A DNA stretch of 64,000 bases from Valencia hispanica (lineage: Eukaryota > Chordata > Actinopteri > Cyprinodontiformes > Valenciidae). The notes below the pieces were generated by a model, which saw only the letters and a program-made list of their open reading frames with translations, made no database searches and was not told where the DNA came from. How positions within the stretch are numbered: the first letter of the stretch is position 1; every line of letters begins with the position of its first letter. This document shows positions 12,613 to 25,346 of the stretch, in pieces. The DNA is taken from assembly GCA_963556495.2 (NCBI GenBank), contig OY747712.1, positions 26,218,235 to 26,282,234 of the forward strand, given 5' to 3'. Position numbers and translations under genes: made by a program.

Positions 12613-13665
12613 GTGTCTTGCCCACGGCCAAAATTTAATGGATTAAAAGTTAAGCCAACAAATGCAAATCATGGAAATCTCATAAAAATAAATACAACTT
12701 TGACTGAACAGAAAAATAAATATATTAAATGTGGTTTATTAAACATAAGATATCTCTCCTCAAAGACTTTCTTTGTAAATGACTTGATTTGTGATAATCA
12801 CATTGATTTCCTTTGTCTCACAGAAACCTGGTTGCAGCAGGAGGATTATGTCAGTATAAATGAGTCAACTCCTTCCAGTAATTTACATTTTCACATTCCT
12901 AGAAGTACTGGGCGAGGAGGAGGAGTTGCAACCATTTTTCGTTCTGATTTACTAATTAGTCCCAGACCAATTGATAGCTACAGTTCTTTTGAACATCTAA
13001 CCCTTAATTTTCCTCATCCAAGTTGCAAAACATTAAGACCATTTTTGTTTGTGGTTTTGTATCGTCCACCAGGCCCTTACTCTCAATTCTTGGATCAGAT
13101 CTCAAATCTTTTATCTGATTTAGTATTAAATACTGATAGGGTTATTGTAGTGGGGGACTTTAATATTCATGTGGATACTGAAAGTGATAGCCTAAATGCA
13201 GCCTTTAATGCTATTTTAGACTCAATTGGCTTTACTCAAAAAGTACAGGGATCGACCCACTCGGGTAAACACACTTTGGACCTTGTACTGACATACGGTA
13301 TTGAGTGTGAGGAAATAACAGTCCACCCACATAACCCGGTCCTGTCTGACCACTTCTTAATAACTTTTGAATTTACTTTAACTGACCATCTTAAATCTGA
13401 AAGAAACTTTCATTATAGTAGAGCTTTATCAGACAATGCTGTAACAATTTTTAAAGAATCTGTTCCATTCTTACTTTCCTTAGTGTCTCAGGGTAACACA
13501 GTGGATGGCAGCAATTCTATCTCTAACCCTTCAGAAATTGATGATCTGGTTCACAGCGTTACGTCCTCATTGCGTTTGGCATTAGATAGTGTAGCCCCCT
13601 TAAAAAAGAAAGTGGCTAGCCATAGGAGGCTGACTCCTTGGTTCAACGCATATTGCGTACTTTAA
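12613..13665 (+). pseudogene. LINE ORF2 N-terminal part: apurinic-type endonuclease
   Basis: This 350-codon frame holds the endonuclease that nicks the target before reverse transcription. Visible motifs in order are '[12 protein letters not shown]' (usually N-x-R-S), 'FLCLTETWL' (catalytic Glu), '[11 protein letters not shown]', 'VVLYRPPGP', '[10 protein letters not shown]' (catalytic Asp-Asn), '[10 protein letters not shown]' and 'LSDHFLITF' (terminal Asp-His). All the expected catalytic positions appear present. The frame stops shortly after '[10 protein letters not shown]', where a one-base change moves the reading into the reverse transcriptase frame. A short overlap with the next frame marks the lesion. 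Confidence 0.87.
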
Positions 13666-15653
13666 AGCAGAATACTAGGAAGTTGGAGAGAAAATGGCGC
13701 TCTACACACCTAGAGGATTCCTATTTAACCTGGAATAACAGTCTACTGCTGTATAAAAAGACCCTTCGACAAGCTAGAACAGCATATTTTTCATCATTAA
13801 TAGAGGCGAATGAAAACAATCCTAGGTTTCTTTTTAGTACAGTTGCCAAACTTACACAGAGTCATAGCTCTGTTGAGCCAACTATTCCCCCAGCTCTTAG
13901 CAGTGATGATTTTATGGGATTCTTCATAAATAAAATTAATTATATTAAAAATAAAATCATTGACATCCTCCCAAACATGATTACTTCTTCCTCAGTAAAT
14001 GAGGCAGTATCGGAAAGAACTGTAGAACCTCAGTTGTGCTTAGGCTGTTTTGATTCAGTCGAGCTTTCGGAATTATCAAAAATATTAGCCTCATCTAAAC
14101 CTTCAACTTGTATGTTGGACCAAATTCCAACCAAATTATTTAAAGAAGTGTTCCATTTGGTTCCTGGCCCCATTTTGGATATGATGACTCTATCCTTAGT
14201 AAACGGATACGTACCACGGGAATTTAAAATAGCTGTAATTAAACCTTTACTCAAGAAACCTTCCCTTGATCAAGATGACTCAGTGAATTACAGACCTATA
14301 TCTAACCTTCCTTTCTTATCCAAAGTCCTTGAGAAAATTGTTGCTAATCAAGTCTGTGAGCATCTAAACAGTAACGAGCTGTTTGAAGAGTTTCAGTCAG
14401 GTTTTAGAGCTCATCATAGCACTGAATTAGCACTGGTGAAGGTTACTAATGATATTCTCATGGCCTCAGATAATGGACTTGAGTCTATTCTGGTTTTGTT
14501 AGATCTCAGTGCTGCTTTTGACACAGTCGATCATAATATTCTCTTAGAAAGGCTTGAACATGTTACAGGGATCAAAGGAACAGCACTAGGCTGGTTTAAA
14601 TCATATCTGTCTGATAGATTCCAGTTTCTTCACCTAAATGATAAATCTTCTTCACTCTCAAGGTTTACTTGTGGAGTTCCACAGGGTTCTGTGCTTGGAC
14701 CAATTCTGTTCACCATATATATGCTCCCAATTGGTAGAATCATTAGACAGCATGGGATAAATTTCCACAGCTATGCAGATGATACACAACTATATGTATC
14801 CATAAATCCTGATGAACCTAGTCAGTTAGGTAGATTACAGGCATGTCTGGACATAAAAGACATAAAAACATGGATGACCCTAAACTTTTTGCTTTTAAAT
14901 TCTGACAAAACAGAAGTTGCTGTCTTTGGACCAGAAGTTCTTAAACAGAAACTGATTAGTCAATCACTTCATCTGGATGGCATTAAATTGGCCCCCATTA
15001 ATAACATAAAGAACCTCTGCGTTATTTTTGACCGAGATTTGACATTTAAATCCCATATTAAACAGGTTTCTAGGATTTCTTTCTTTCACCTCCGGAATAT
15101 TGGTAAAATTAGAAACATCCTGTCCAGGAGTGATGCTGAGAAATTAGTCCATGCATTTGTTACCTCAAGGCTGGACTACTGTAATGCTTTACTATCAGGT
15201 AGTCCACAAAATGCCATTAAAAGCCTTCAGTTGATCCAAAATGCGCCAGCAAGAGTTCTGATGAATTTTAAAAAGAGAGATCACATTTCTCCTGTTTTAG
15301 CTTTCATTCATTGGCTTCCTGTTAAATCCAGAATAGAATTTAAGATCCTTCTTCTTACATACAAAGCCCTTAATAATCAAGCTCCATCATACATCAGAGA
15401 TCTAATTGTTCCATATGTTCCTAACAGAGCCCTTCGCTCTCAGACTGCAGGTTTACTTGTAGTTCCTAGGATTTCTAAAAGTAGAATGGGAGGCAGATCT
15501 TTTAGTTATCAGGCTCCTCTCCTGTGGAACCAGCTCCCAGCTTTAGTCCGTGAGGCAGACACTCTGTTTACTTTTAAGGCCAGCCTTAAAACTTTCCTTT
15601 TTGATAAAGCTTATAGTGAGAGTGGCTTAGGTCATCCTGAGCTATCTCTGTAG
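13638..15653 (+). pseudogene. LINE ORF2 C-terminal part: reverse transcriptase
   Basis: The frame stays open for 671 codons. It carries '[13 protein letters not shown]' at its start, 'NYRPISNLPFLSKVLEKIV', 'LVLLDLSAAFDTVDHNIL' (motif A), 'GVPQGSVLGPILFTIYM' (motif B), 'HSYADDTQLYV' (motif C), and 'MTLNFLLLNSDKTEVAVFGP'. The thumb region with 'HAFVTSRLDYCNALLSG' and a C-terminal 'LWNQLPALVREADTLFTFK' block follow. No ATG starts it: it is the continuation of the endonuclease frame after a single-base lesion near 13650. All catalytic Asp residues are intact, so the copy was active until recently. Confidence 0.9.
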
Positions 15654-16304
15654 TTATGCTGCTTTAGGCTTAGGCTGCTGGAGGACAGACTTACCAATTT
15701 TCTTCACTCTGCTACTTCCTTTTCTCCTACGACTCTCCAGTTGTATTACAGTACATTCTGTTATTTCGACTCTTAACTTTGTTTTCTCTGTGTTTTTCTC
15801 TCCATAGAAGATATACCTGGTCTGGTATCCTGCTTGGCTGCAATGCCCTGTTGGACGGGGGGCATCGACTGAGATGATCCTCCCAGTAACTGAACATCCA
15901 CTGTGTCCTGTTATCAACTTTTTACTTTCTGTGACATAGAAAGTTCTATTATATCAGATCTTCTGTTCCTTCTGTGTCTCTGCTCTGTCTTCTCAAACCC
16001 CCAGACGGTCGTGGCAGATGGCCGCTCCTACTGAGCCTGGTTCTGTTGGAGGTTTCTTCCTGTTAAAGGGGAGTTTTTCCTCTCCACTGTCGCTACATGC
16101 TTGCTCAGTATGAGGGATTGCTGAAGGATTGCTGTGGTTGGAAAGTCTGCCCAACCTCACGCCAATGACTGACGCAATCTGCTGGGATTCCTTAAATAGG
16201 AAACTTTTTAACTGATTGGAATGTTTGTATAAATGTATTGAAATGACTTCTTGTTAAGTGCCTTGAGATGACATCTGTTGTGAATTGGCCCTGTATAAAT
16301 AAAC

Positions 16305-16322
16305 TGAATTGAATTGAATTGA
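16305..16322 (+). repeat. (GAATT)n LINE 3' tail
   Basis: About three and a half units of GAATT follow 'tataaataaact' at the very end of the LINE. Short tandem tails of this kind are normal for L2-type elements and fix the 3' boundary. Confidence 0.85.
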
Positions 16323-17199
16323 AATATCCTTCTTTTCATTTTAATATTACCACTCATGGACCTTAAAAGCACCCCTGGAAACTATTACCTTTATGAACAC
16401 AAACATTTATACAAAGGCCTTTTTTTATGAGTAATGTTTACACCAATCTAGGTCCTTGCACAATCCAAATATATGTCAAACTCAATCAATCAATCAGAAA
16501 ATTATGAATGATGGCGTTCCTGTAGTATTCCATGCGTGAGTGTGAAATCCAATTCATGTTCATGTTTCATGATGTCAAATCCATGTAGCACTTTCTACAT
16601 ACACGTTTATTGGTTTTGTAGAAGTTTCAGAGGTATTTTCCTCATCATCGCTGCTACTCTCCAAATCTGCGAACGTTACTACTTTCTAGTTACGGTAAAA
16701 AAAACTAGTGCCGAATTAAAAACATTGATCATTTAAAAAAACATGCTATTACTAAAGGAGAACTTTTGATTTGGAACTCAGTACGAACATATTTATTTTA
16801 TGAAACAAACAGTATGTAGATGCCAGAGGTCAGAAAGAGATTAAACGAAAACCTGACTCCCCTTATGACCTATTTTGTCTCCTGTTTGCAATGTGGATCT
16901 ACTTTCTGGTTTGTTTAGACACTAGGTAACAAAGGCTCATTACTGTCCCTAGCGTCCTGGAGCACTTCCGTTGTGAAGTTGCATGTGTTTTGGGATTTGC
17001 AAGTGTTTTGTGCCTTTGGTGGCCACTGTTGAAAAGACTGTAAATATGCTGACTGAGGATGGCGACATAATCTTATTATCCACATTGAAACAAGTAATTT
17101 ACTTACTCAGACTGAAATGCCACTCAGAAAGGAAGAAGCCACAACTCCAAAACCAATCTAAAAAGCTTACAGTTTGGAAAAAACACTAATAGACAAAGA
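16323..17199. other. Unassigned AT-rich DNA
   Basis: I see no gene or recognisable repeat. Open frames are 60-70 codons without motifs. Confidence 0.5.
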
Positions 17200-17560
17200 C
17201 GTTACATTTTTAAGACATTGAACCTTTGCGGTCTGATTAAAGTAAAGTGTTGTGACATTTGGAGGAAAATGAGAGATGTTTGCAAGCCTTAGAACACCTC
17301 CCCAAAAGTATCGGGGTGACAGCATTGTGTTGTGTGACAGTTTTGCTGTAGGAGGCACTGGTGCATTGTACAAAATAGTTGGCTGCCACATATAAAAGTA
17401 GCGTACAAACAAGGAAGTCTGTGTTCTGAGGTGGCCATTGCAAAGCCCTGATCTCAGTCCCCATAGAAAACAGAGCTGAGAAGGTGTGTGCAACCACAGA
17501 ACTCTAAAAAAATTACACCAGTCAGAGAAATTGGACCAAATATCCTGCAAGATGTTTGTG
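17200..17560 (+). pseudogene. Tc1-like transposase scrap
   Basis: The plus strand contains 'SIVLCDSFAVGGTGALY' (17315-17370), which resembles the SIMLWGCFAAGGTGAL block of Tc1-type transposases. About 60 bases on is 'VLRWPLQSPDLSP' (17430-17465), the block that normally leads to the catalytic Glu, lost here. Stops and frame changes are frequent and the terminal repeats are not evident. Confidence 0.65.
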
Positions 17561-19769
17561 AAAAGATGCTCAACATTTCAGGCAGTTTAAAGACAATTCT
17601 TCTAAATAGTAAAGCATTTTGTGTAAATATGAAGAAGTTAATAACTGATTCTCTAGACTTACAGCATGATGTTTAGTTTTCATTTGCTACTGTTACAGGC
17701 AGGAGAGTATGATATTTATCACAGATGGTGTGGGTGATTGCTATTATGTAGTATAAATAGAGTTGATAAATAGTTATTTGGCATCTAAGATGTTGACTTG
17801 TTTGGTGATTTATTGTGATTCATTCTGTGGAATAATCATCAGCTCAATGAAACACTGTAACTGAAATTTACATTTGCACATCATTCATGGCTGTTTGCCG
17901 TGATTCATGGGTTGACCTTCCTCCAACCTGGAGCGCGTTGTTACGGATCAATTCATAGTGAGGCAAAATCTATAGCTCATGATAATAACGTATTGATTAC
18001 ACTGGTCAGTACAGGAATTGGTGGAGTTGTTGGTGAATTGCTGAGTGTTGCACCGATAGTGGAAAAAAGCTACTGTGGCAATTCAAACCTGGTTCCATTA
18101 TTGAGATTTTCACATTTTCTGGTCCTCAGCTCATCCATATCTCCCCAGTGGCAGCCTGCAAATTCCAACTGAAACCTGATGGATGATGAACACTCTGTGG
18201 ATGAGTTGATATATGATAAAAAATTCAGTTTGAATGGTTTCCACGTAAATATTTTCTTTACACTGTAATGCTGTTGCTAGCAGACATCCTACTTACTTCA
18301 CTTTTGGGGCTGATGCTGATCTTATGTAGCATCTGCAAGAGACTCCTTTGGGTTTCAGCCTGACAAGCTGCCTCAATGAAGGCCTGGTAATGAGACACAC
18401 TGTGTTGATGCTGTCTACATGTGTCAGAATGATGCATCACAAGTGTTTTTGGAGCTTCTGTTCACTCTGATTGTTTTTTACTGTTGCTTGACAAGAAGTG
18501 CAACCAAGTTCCTTTAACTACACTCAGACATTTATCCCTTGCATGCACTTGTTTTTAGCTTAATGCTTTGACTGAAAGCTTTTACATAGCTTTTGAAAAC
18601 CTCTTTTCTTTTCTTATCAGATGGTGTTCCTTCTTCATCTAAGAAACACACTGCAAAGCTGACTTAGAGTTAAAGAGAATGCAATATGAAAGTTAAAGAT
18701 AAAAAAGGCACATCCTTTGTGTTGATAATGGTAACTTTAAGATATTTACTGCTTTACCTTGTAAGATTGAAGTTACCAACAAACTCAGTCTTTACAGATT
18801 TTCCTCAGTTTTGGTGTTTGTTTTTTTCTTTGCACATTAGGTAATCATATTTAAATGCAACATGCTATTCTTGTGGAGTGGATTTGATCCACTGAAACGA
18901 TTTTGTGGCACTAAGTAGAAAGTTATACATTTCAAAGCAAACAGAAAACTTCAACATTATTTTTGTTATACTGCTGACACAGAGTAATGTAAATAAAATA
19001 AATAAATAATACAATGACATTTTTACAAAAATAACCAAAAAGAAATACATTTCATAAGTAAATCTAAAACTTTAAAAGAAACACTAGAAAAAAATACAAA
19101 AAGGAATTTCACAAATACATAAAAATACACAGTTAAAACAAGAAAAAAATACATATAAGCACACTAAGATATATAAATATAAGCGTGGCTCTTACATAAA
19201 GTATCGTAAAAAAGCTTGAGTAAAAATGGGTACCTAAAAACTAAAATAATTCAATTAATATTTTTCTTAAACTCAAAGCAAAATCTAATTTAAAAGAAGG
19301 AGATTTTAAAAAATCCTGAATTTTGAACAAGTAAAGTAATAGGATGGAACAAGATACATCACATTTTTTTATAATCTTACACTACACCCAGCCACTGTTT
19401 TGCTGAGAATTAGATCCTGACATTTCTACTGAAAAAAGAATAGCAGCAGCATTTAAATGATTATCAGGAATTAGAAAATCTGAATAGATAGGAAACATAT
19501 CTCTTTGAAAAATCTGCTTCTCATTGACATATCAACTGTTAATAGTTGATAGATATGGATAATTGGTGATAAGGACTACATCCAATAAACATATGCTGTT
19601 TGTGTAAAGTGTTTCTTTTGAAAATCATAATAGGAAACCTGATAGCTGTAATGAGAATTTAAATATGATCTTCAAAGTATGCAACTTCACACAACTGTAT
19701 CTGTCAGAAAGTGAAAATCAATCCAAAAGAAGATGTGACAACTGTTTAATATTATTGTTACATTAAAAA
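17561..19769. other. Unassigned AT-rich DNA
   Basis: No gene is supported. A 90-codon open frame near 17900-18172 has no ATG at its start and no family motif. From about 19020 to 19340 the sequence is strongly A-rich on the plus strand, possibly an eroded retroelement tail, but I see no coding remains. Confidence 0.45.
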
Positions 19770-21035
19770 AGGCTTGGACAAATGTGCATACTTGGTCTTT
19801 TCAACACTTTTGCCATGTTACAGTTACAAACTGCATTTTATTAAAAGTGTATGTGACTCTGATACCTCTAAATAAAATCAATTACAAACAAGTGCCTTCA
19901 GAAGTCATATTATGTTTTGATTTAGTTCACTCTTGTGTAATTTAATCTCAGTATAAATCCAGCTGTTCTTTGAAAGCCTTAGAGGTTTGTTAGCGAACAT
20001 TAAAGAACTTGGTCATGATAACCAATGAACATAGCAGACAGGTCAAGGATAAAGTGGTGTAAAAGCTTATAAAGAGGTTGGGTTCTAAAACAAGATCCCA
20101 ATAATTGGATTTCTTGTTGGTTCATTTATTACTTGAAAATGCACACAGGATGATAAATTTACCAAACTATTACTATCAACCTTAACTGGCTGGCTGGACA
20201 AGAAGGGCAATAATAATGGAAGCAGCCAAGAGGCCCATGGTACCATGGATAAGCTGCAGAGAACCACAGTTTAGGTGGGTCAATCTATTCACATTACAAC
20301 TATTAGTTGTCACGCCACAAATCTTGAACTACATCATATGTAAGGGAAGCTGCAAATGTGAGGAAGAAGGAGCCCAAATAAGACCAAAATTTAACTTTTT
20401 GGCCAGCTTGTGTGGTCCAAAAAACACTACATGTCACCCTGAACTGACCCTACCTACTGTAAACATGGTGCCAAGGGCCTCATGCTGTGGGATGATGATG
20501 TAATGGAAGGGCCAGAGTTGATGGAAAGTAGGATGACGCTAAATACGTGGAGTGATATGAGAAGAAAATTTAAGACTATTATGGAGGTTTCCCATCCAGC
20601 ATTAAAACAACTCTAAATTTACTACCGGAACTATAATAAAGCACTTTGGATCAAACCATATTTATGTGTTACATAAGTAGTTTAGACTGAAATTTTATCT
20701 AGAATCTGTGTCAAGGCTTGATGAAGAATTTATATTCACAGATCCTCTTGATATGATCAGATTGAGCTTAACCTTCTTTTTTTGTTGCAAAGAAAAACAC
20801 GCAAAATTTGCTGTCTCTAGATGTGTCAAGCTGGCAGAGAACATACAGCTTCAATCTGTAATTGCACCTCTGCAAAGTAATTTACCCAGGAGGAATTAAT
20901 GCAATTGCATGCCACACCTTTCAGATCTTTAGTTCTAAAATAAACTGAAAATCATGTCATTTTCATTCTTAATCACATTTCAAAGTTGTGGACGTAACAT
21001 GACAAAATGTAAAAAGTACTTTTGCAAGTCAATAT
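19770..21035 (+). mobile_element. Tc1-like DNA transposon, heavily decayed
   Basis: The left end (19775-19860, with 'ttttgccatgttacagtt') and the right end (20975-21035, with 'aacatgacaaaatgtaaaaa') are imperfect inverted repeats of each other. Between them are transposase scraps in the plus orientation: 'gcagccaagaggcccatggt', then 'gcctcatgctgtgggatgat', then a C-terminal piece encoding 'KFAVSRCVKLAE' near 20800. No frame longer than about 95 codons survives. It belongs to the same broad family as the copies at 1.0 and 44.9 kb. Confidence 0.72.
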
Positions 21036-24000
21036 ATTTGTTGACAACATTCTTATTTTTTATGTTAGCAAAAATTTACTTAAAAATATGTTCCCTCTCT
21101 CTGATTGTTTTCTCACACAAGCCCTTAGATAAAGCAGTTTTTTCCTCTCTAAAATGATCAAATACGTTAAAGAGATGAGAACCAAAGCACTCAACAGTGC
21201 ATCTTTGCTGTGGAGAGAAAATATTTACGATGTTTGCTCGCTGAACCGGAGACCACAAACTGTTCTGGGGAGATCAAGGGGATGTTGTTGATTAGACTTT
21301 TACTGCCTGGAAAAGCAGGATTGCAACAGCAGTCTCAGTGTACCGATGGGCTGGGTGGAAGACAAACACACTGAGTGAGACACGCTGCTCTTCATTTTGA
21401 AACATCCTTTAAGCATTTGAAAGCAAGAAAACGTTAAAACTTTAGAGAGCCACTGTGGATGTTGGTCACATTTGATACATTTTGCAAAATGAAAGAAACT
21501 TAGTGTGAAAGTATTTGTATTATCCAATTAAACTGATTGTTTGCCATTTTCCAACTGAGTGATTATGTTACAAATAAACTTTTAATGCTGATATGTTTTG
21601 TATGTCTGGAGCGTTCTTTGTCTGTTTATTTGTAATTACGTTCTTTTTACTTTCTTTTGACTCCACTGCAGTGTCAGCAATGGAAATTATTATCTAGGCC
21701 TCTTTGAAGCGAGCAGAACTGAATGAGACAGAGAGTGTACAGAGTGGGAGAAAAGAAGGACTGAGCAATTAAATCCTTAGCAGATGATGCTGACAAGAGC
21801 TGAAGATGATACGATGTGATGATAAAAGCCTTTTAAATGTGTGCTGATGCCATATGACATGGGTGTTCTCCAAGGTTAATGCTGTGTCAGATTAATATCT
21901 GAGCAAGAAAAAAAAAGATGGGCTGCATTTTTCTCAGGTTGCAATTAACCTGTTTTAGTGTGCATTTTTCATACTGTCAGATGTAACGTATTTTAAAGAA
22001 GGTAAAACAAAGAAACAAGTACTCCAACAAAAATCACTAAATCACTAAGCTATATAAAAAACAAGAAAGAAATAAAAATATATAACTAGATAACCAGAGA
22101 CAGATATGGAAAACATAAAACCTTTACAATTATAGAATTCTAAAACACATAAAATGTTATTTAACCATAACATAAATGCATAGAGATAACCCATATAATT
22201 GCATATTATTTATGATAAAATGAAAATTAGTTGCAAACACCAGATACAATAGACTACTGAAAACATTAGGATTAAATTAACTGTCATAGAGCCAGACAAA
22301 GATAAACTTTCTTAACATTAGATAAAAAGACAAAAAAGTAGAAAACAAAATAAAGGAAAAGAAATGTTTAGTTAAAAATCAGGCTAATAAAAGCATCCAT
22401 TCGCTTTTAAAAATATCAACACACACAGAGTACATAATGTACTGCATATCTGGAATGCTGTGGAGACCAACACATACAGTACAGTATACTTCTATGTGGT
22501 AGACAGGGCAATTAGTCATGTGTTCTTAATGTGACTTCAGTTCTGTGATTAGAAGCGGTGGCCCCTAATCTATCCATGGCTGCACTGAATAATGTAAATT
22601 TGCATGTTGGTGCTGTTAATTAGGCTGTGTTCAAACAACACTACAATGCACTTCAGTATCAAACAGAACAACAGTAACATTGTTAACCTGCTATGTAGGA
22701 ATTAAGCGGAAGTTCATTACTAATTAAATATCGTAGCTTTTATCTAATTTGAGACAAGTGGTGTAAGCTGTTCATGTTTGAACGTGTTAGATAGACTGAG
22801 GACTTCTCCTAAACCAAAATATACATCTGTAATACTCAAAACCAACATCCGTCAAAAAAATCCTGACCCGATTCCTTAATAGAACCAAAATATTAAATAC
22901 TGACCCATTTCAAGAACTTTATTGTTTTCAACAAACAAAAACCTTCAACCATATGTCTGCACAGAGAAGAAAAATAGACTGATGCTTGTGACCCTGTAAT
23001 GGACAAAAACATTGCATCCTTCCAAGCAGAGAAATAATGTTAACTAACAATTCTGACCTATAGAACATTTATTCAGCCCAGATTTTTTTTTTACAGTATT
23101 ACAAAGTCAAATGTGTTAATATCTCTGAGCAGTGATTCAGCATGCAATTTTAAATGAAAAGAGAGAAATCAGCTGCTTTATAAAAGATGGCAATAGTGAT
23201 TCAGCATCAGACAAACAGAAAATGCCAGCAGGTGTTGAAATGCAGTCTCACTGCAGGTCAGGTGCTACTGGATCTGAAACAACCCTTTCAGTAATGAACT
23301 TCTTTTACAAATGTATCAGCTTTTCTCAGCAAAAATGGCAGAAAAACTAACAAGAAAAGGGAAAAAAGCTAAAAACATTTATTTCATTATATCATTTAGT
23401 AATACAAGGAAACCTGAGCCTCCTCCATGGAGTTTACAGATTCCTTCAAATAAGGATTAGGGTCCGAGTACTAGAGTGAGAAAAAAGGCATTGCAGATTA
23501 CAACTAACAAATAACAATCTAAAAATGTAACATGCGATGCTCGTTACACCCTTGGACAGAGTGGCTCCCTGGATGGTAGGTCATTAACAAAACCTGTCAC
23601 TGCTTTGTATGGTTCCTAAGGTTTCTAAAGCTTCTTGAATTACTTATTTTGATTTCAGTTACAATCTCTCTGCTGCTGGACTGAGTTATCCTTTTTGCTT
23701 GAACAAAGGCCGCTGGACCTCCATCAAAATCAAGAAGAAAGTCCAATTGCCTTCTGTTTAGGGACCTGCAGTGACCTGAGAATCTGCACCGAATAATTGA
23801 GTTATGTTTGAGAAAATACAGACACTTCAGCTCACAGTATATGTATAAATGCCAGTAGAGGCCAAAGAGGGTGCAGGTGACAACAAAGCTTTAGTGGGGG
23901 AAAATAAAGATTGCTGCCCTCACTGTGATGATAATGTAATGGAAGGCCCCCTCCTATACGTTTAACAATAGTATTAAAAAATTCTGATACGAAAATGCAG

Positions 24001-24430
24001 CTAGTTGAGGTGATATGCGAACTACATGCAGTTGTATGCAGACCTATGTAAAAAAAAAAAAGACTGACACTTGTTTTAGCTCTGTTCTTTCTCCCTCTTC
24101 AATGATGCCTTTGGCTCAAGTTAGCCCATGTAGAAAATTGAGTATGCTCTCTGGGTGATTGAATAGGGGTAATGAAGCTTACATGGAATGTGGCCTCTCC
24201 CCACAGCAGCAAACAGTGGGATCTTTTCAAGTTGTTTTTGTCTGACAGCACCATAATCTCAAGGTCCCACAAGGGCCTCTGAGATACAGAAAGGGAAAAA
24301 AAGAGTCAAAGAAAGTAAAAGTACATAATTTTGTGTTTGCTGACCTACAGATAAAGGCAACTTTTTTTAAACTTTTATTTTCTTGGGAACCAGAATGAAG
24401 GTATTGAAAGTGTGCTATACAAATAAAGTT
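21036..24430. other. Unassigned AT-rich DNA, 3.4 kb
   Basis: I could not support any gene or repeat. The longest open frames are under 80 codons and lack motifs. A-rich stretches occur near 22020-22380. Confidence 0.45.
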
Positions 24431-24718
24431 GCTTTTTTAATGTTAATCTGGAACAAACTTCCAGACAACTACAAGGCTTCTGAAACACAGTTATTTTAAA
24501 TCACAACTAAAAACATATCTGTTTAGAGCTGCTAGAGAGTAATGTTTTCATGTATCATATATTTTGTGTGTGCTTCTTGTTCTATTGCTGTTTTTACTTT
24601 ATATGCTTTGTCTGTGTTTTACTGCTATTTTTATTTTACCCCTTAATCATGTAAAGCACCTTGAATCACCTTGTTGTTGAAAGTGTACTATACAAATAAA
24701 ACTGCCTTGCCTTGCCTT
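24431..24718 (+). mobile_element. L2-type LINE 3' end fragment
   Basis: The segment encodes 'WNKLPDNYKASET' (24450-24495), matching the C-terminal block of L2-type ORF2. It then runs through a 3' region to 'ctatacaaataaaactgcct' and a (CTTGC)n tail at 24700-24718. A second copy of the terminal motif ('gctatacaaataaagttgc') lies just upstream at 24414-24432. Two 3' ends may therefore be stacked here. It is a short 5'-truncated insertion. Confidence 0.7.
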
Positions 24719-24950
24719 TGAAGCAGCAGTGAAGATGGTGACCAGTTGGTTAACACAGGCTGTCAGGCATAAGGTGAACAAATTATCAGGTCCTGGAGCT
24801 TTCTTGGTCTTGTGATGCTCAAAGGGCTTATTTACATCTTCCTCAGAGATCTTAAGTCCAAACAGGGGTCTCAGGAGAGGAGGATAGTTGGTGCATGGGG
24901 GGATTTTGTCTCAGAGTTGGTGGGAGGTATGAACAGCTTATATCTGAAGA
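24719..24950 (-). pseudogene. LINE ORF2 scrap, pre-RT region
   Basis: On the minus strand the sequence encodes 'VNKPFEHHKTKKAPGPDN' followed by 'TACVNQLVTIFT'. This is the conserved region just before the reverse transcriptase core (the KAAGPDG block) of a fish LINE. It may be the same family as the scraps at 4.3 and 11.1 kb. The fragment ends before the (TAA)n tract. Confidence 0.6.
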
Positions 24951-25028
24951 GAGAATACAACTCACTAAATCAGATGCTGGATTATAGACTGCAGCAAAAC
25001 TTGCAGGAGAGTATCCCTTGAGGTCCAT

Positions 25029-25029
<1 letters not shown>

Positions 25030-25127
<98 letters not shown>
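25030..25127. repeat. (TAA)n microsatellite, about 98 bp
   Basis: A pure TAA/AAT trinucleotide repeat. It produces artificial poly-Ile, poly-Leu and poly-Tyr frames on the minus strand. A SINE begins directly at its right edge. Confidence 0.97.
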
Positions 25128-25346
25128 GGGCTGCACAGTGGAGCGGCTGGTAGCACTGTTGCCTTGCAGTAAGAAGGTCCATGTTCTCCCTGTGCATGCG
25201 TGGGTACTCCGGCTTCCTCCCACAGCCCAAAAACATGATTGTTAGGTGAATTTGTCTCTTTAAATTGCCCTTAGGTATAAGTGTGTGCGTGTATGGCTGT
25301 TTGTCCTGTATGGACGGGTACAGAAAATGGATGGATAATATAATTA
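25128..25346 (+). mobile_element. tRNA-like SINE copy
   Basis: The copy begins 'gggctgcacagtggagcggc' and runs through 'tgttctccctgtgcatgcgt', 'ggcttcctcccacag' and 'agaaaatggatggat'. An internal deletion removes the segment that carries the B box in other copies. It lies in plus orientation directly after the (TAA)n tract and is followed by more AT-rich TAAT sequence. Confidence 0.8.

Larger units (their letters stand above)
11465..16322 (+). mobile_element. L2/CR1-clade LINE, near full-length (plus)
   Basis: The element contains ORF1 (11639-12525), endonuclease (12613-13665), reverse transcriptase with C-terminal region (13638-15653), and a 3' untranslated region ending in a (GAATT)n tail at 16305-16322. 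The 3' region includes the block 'ggaggtttcttcctgttaaa' near 16050 that recurs in fish LINEs of this type. Long open frames and few lesions mark it as much younger than its minus-strand neighbour. The 5' boundary is estimated and could lie anywhere from about 11275 to 11500. I did not see target duplications. Confidence 0.88.

Noticed and set aside
17900..18172. A 90-codon open frame with a glycine-rich centre
   Set aside because: It starts at GTG rather than ATG, has no family motif, no splice context and chance length.
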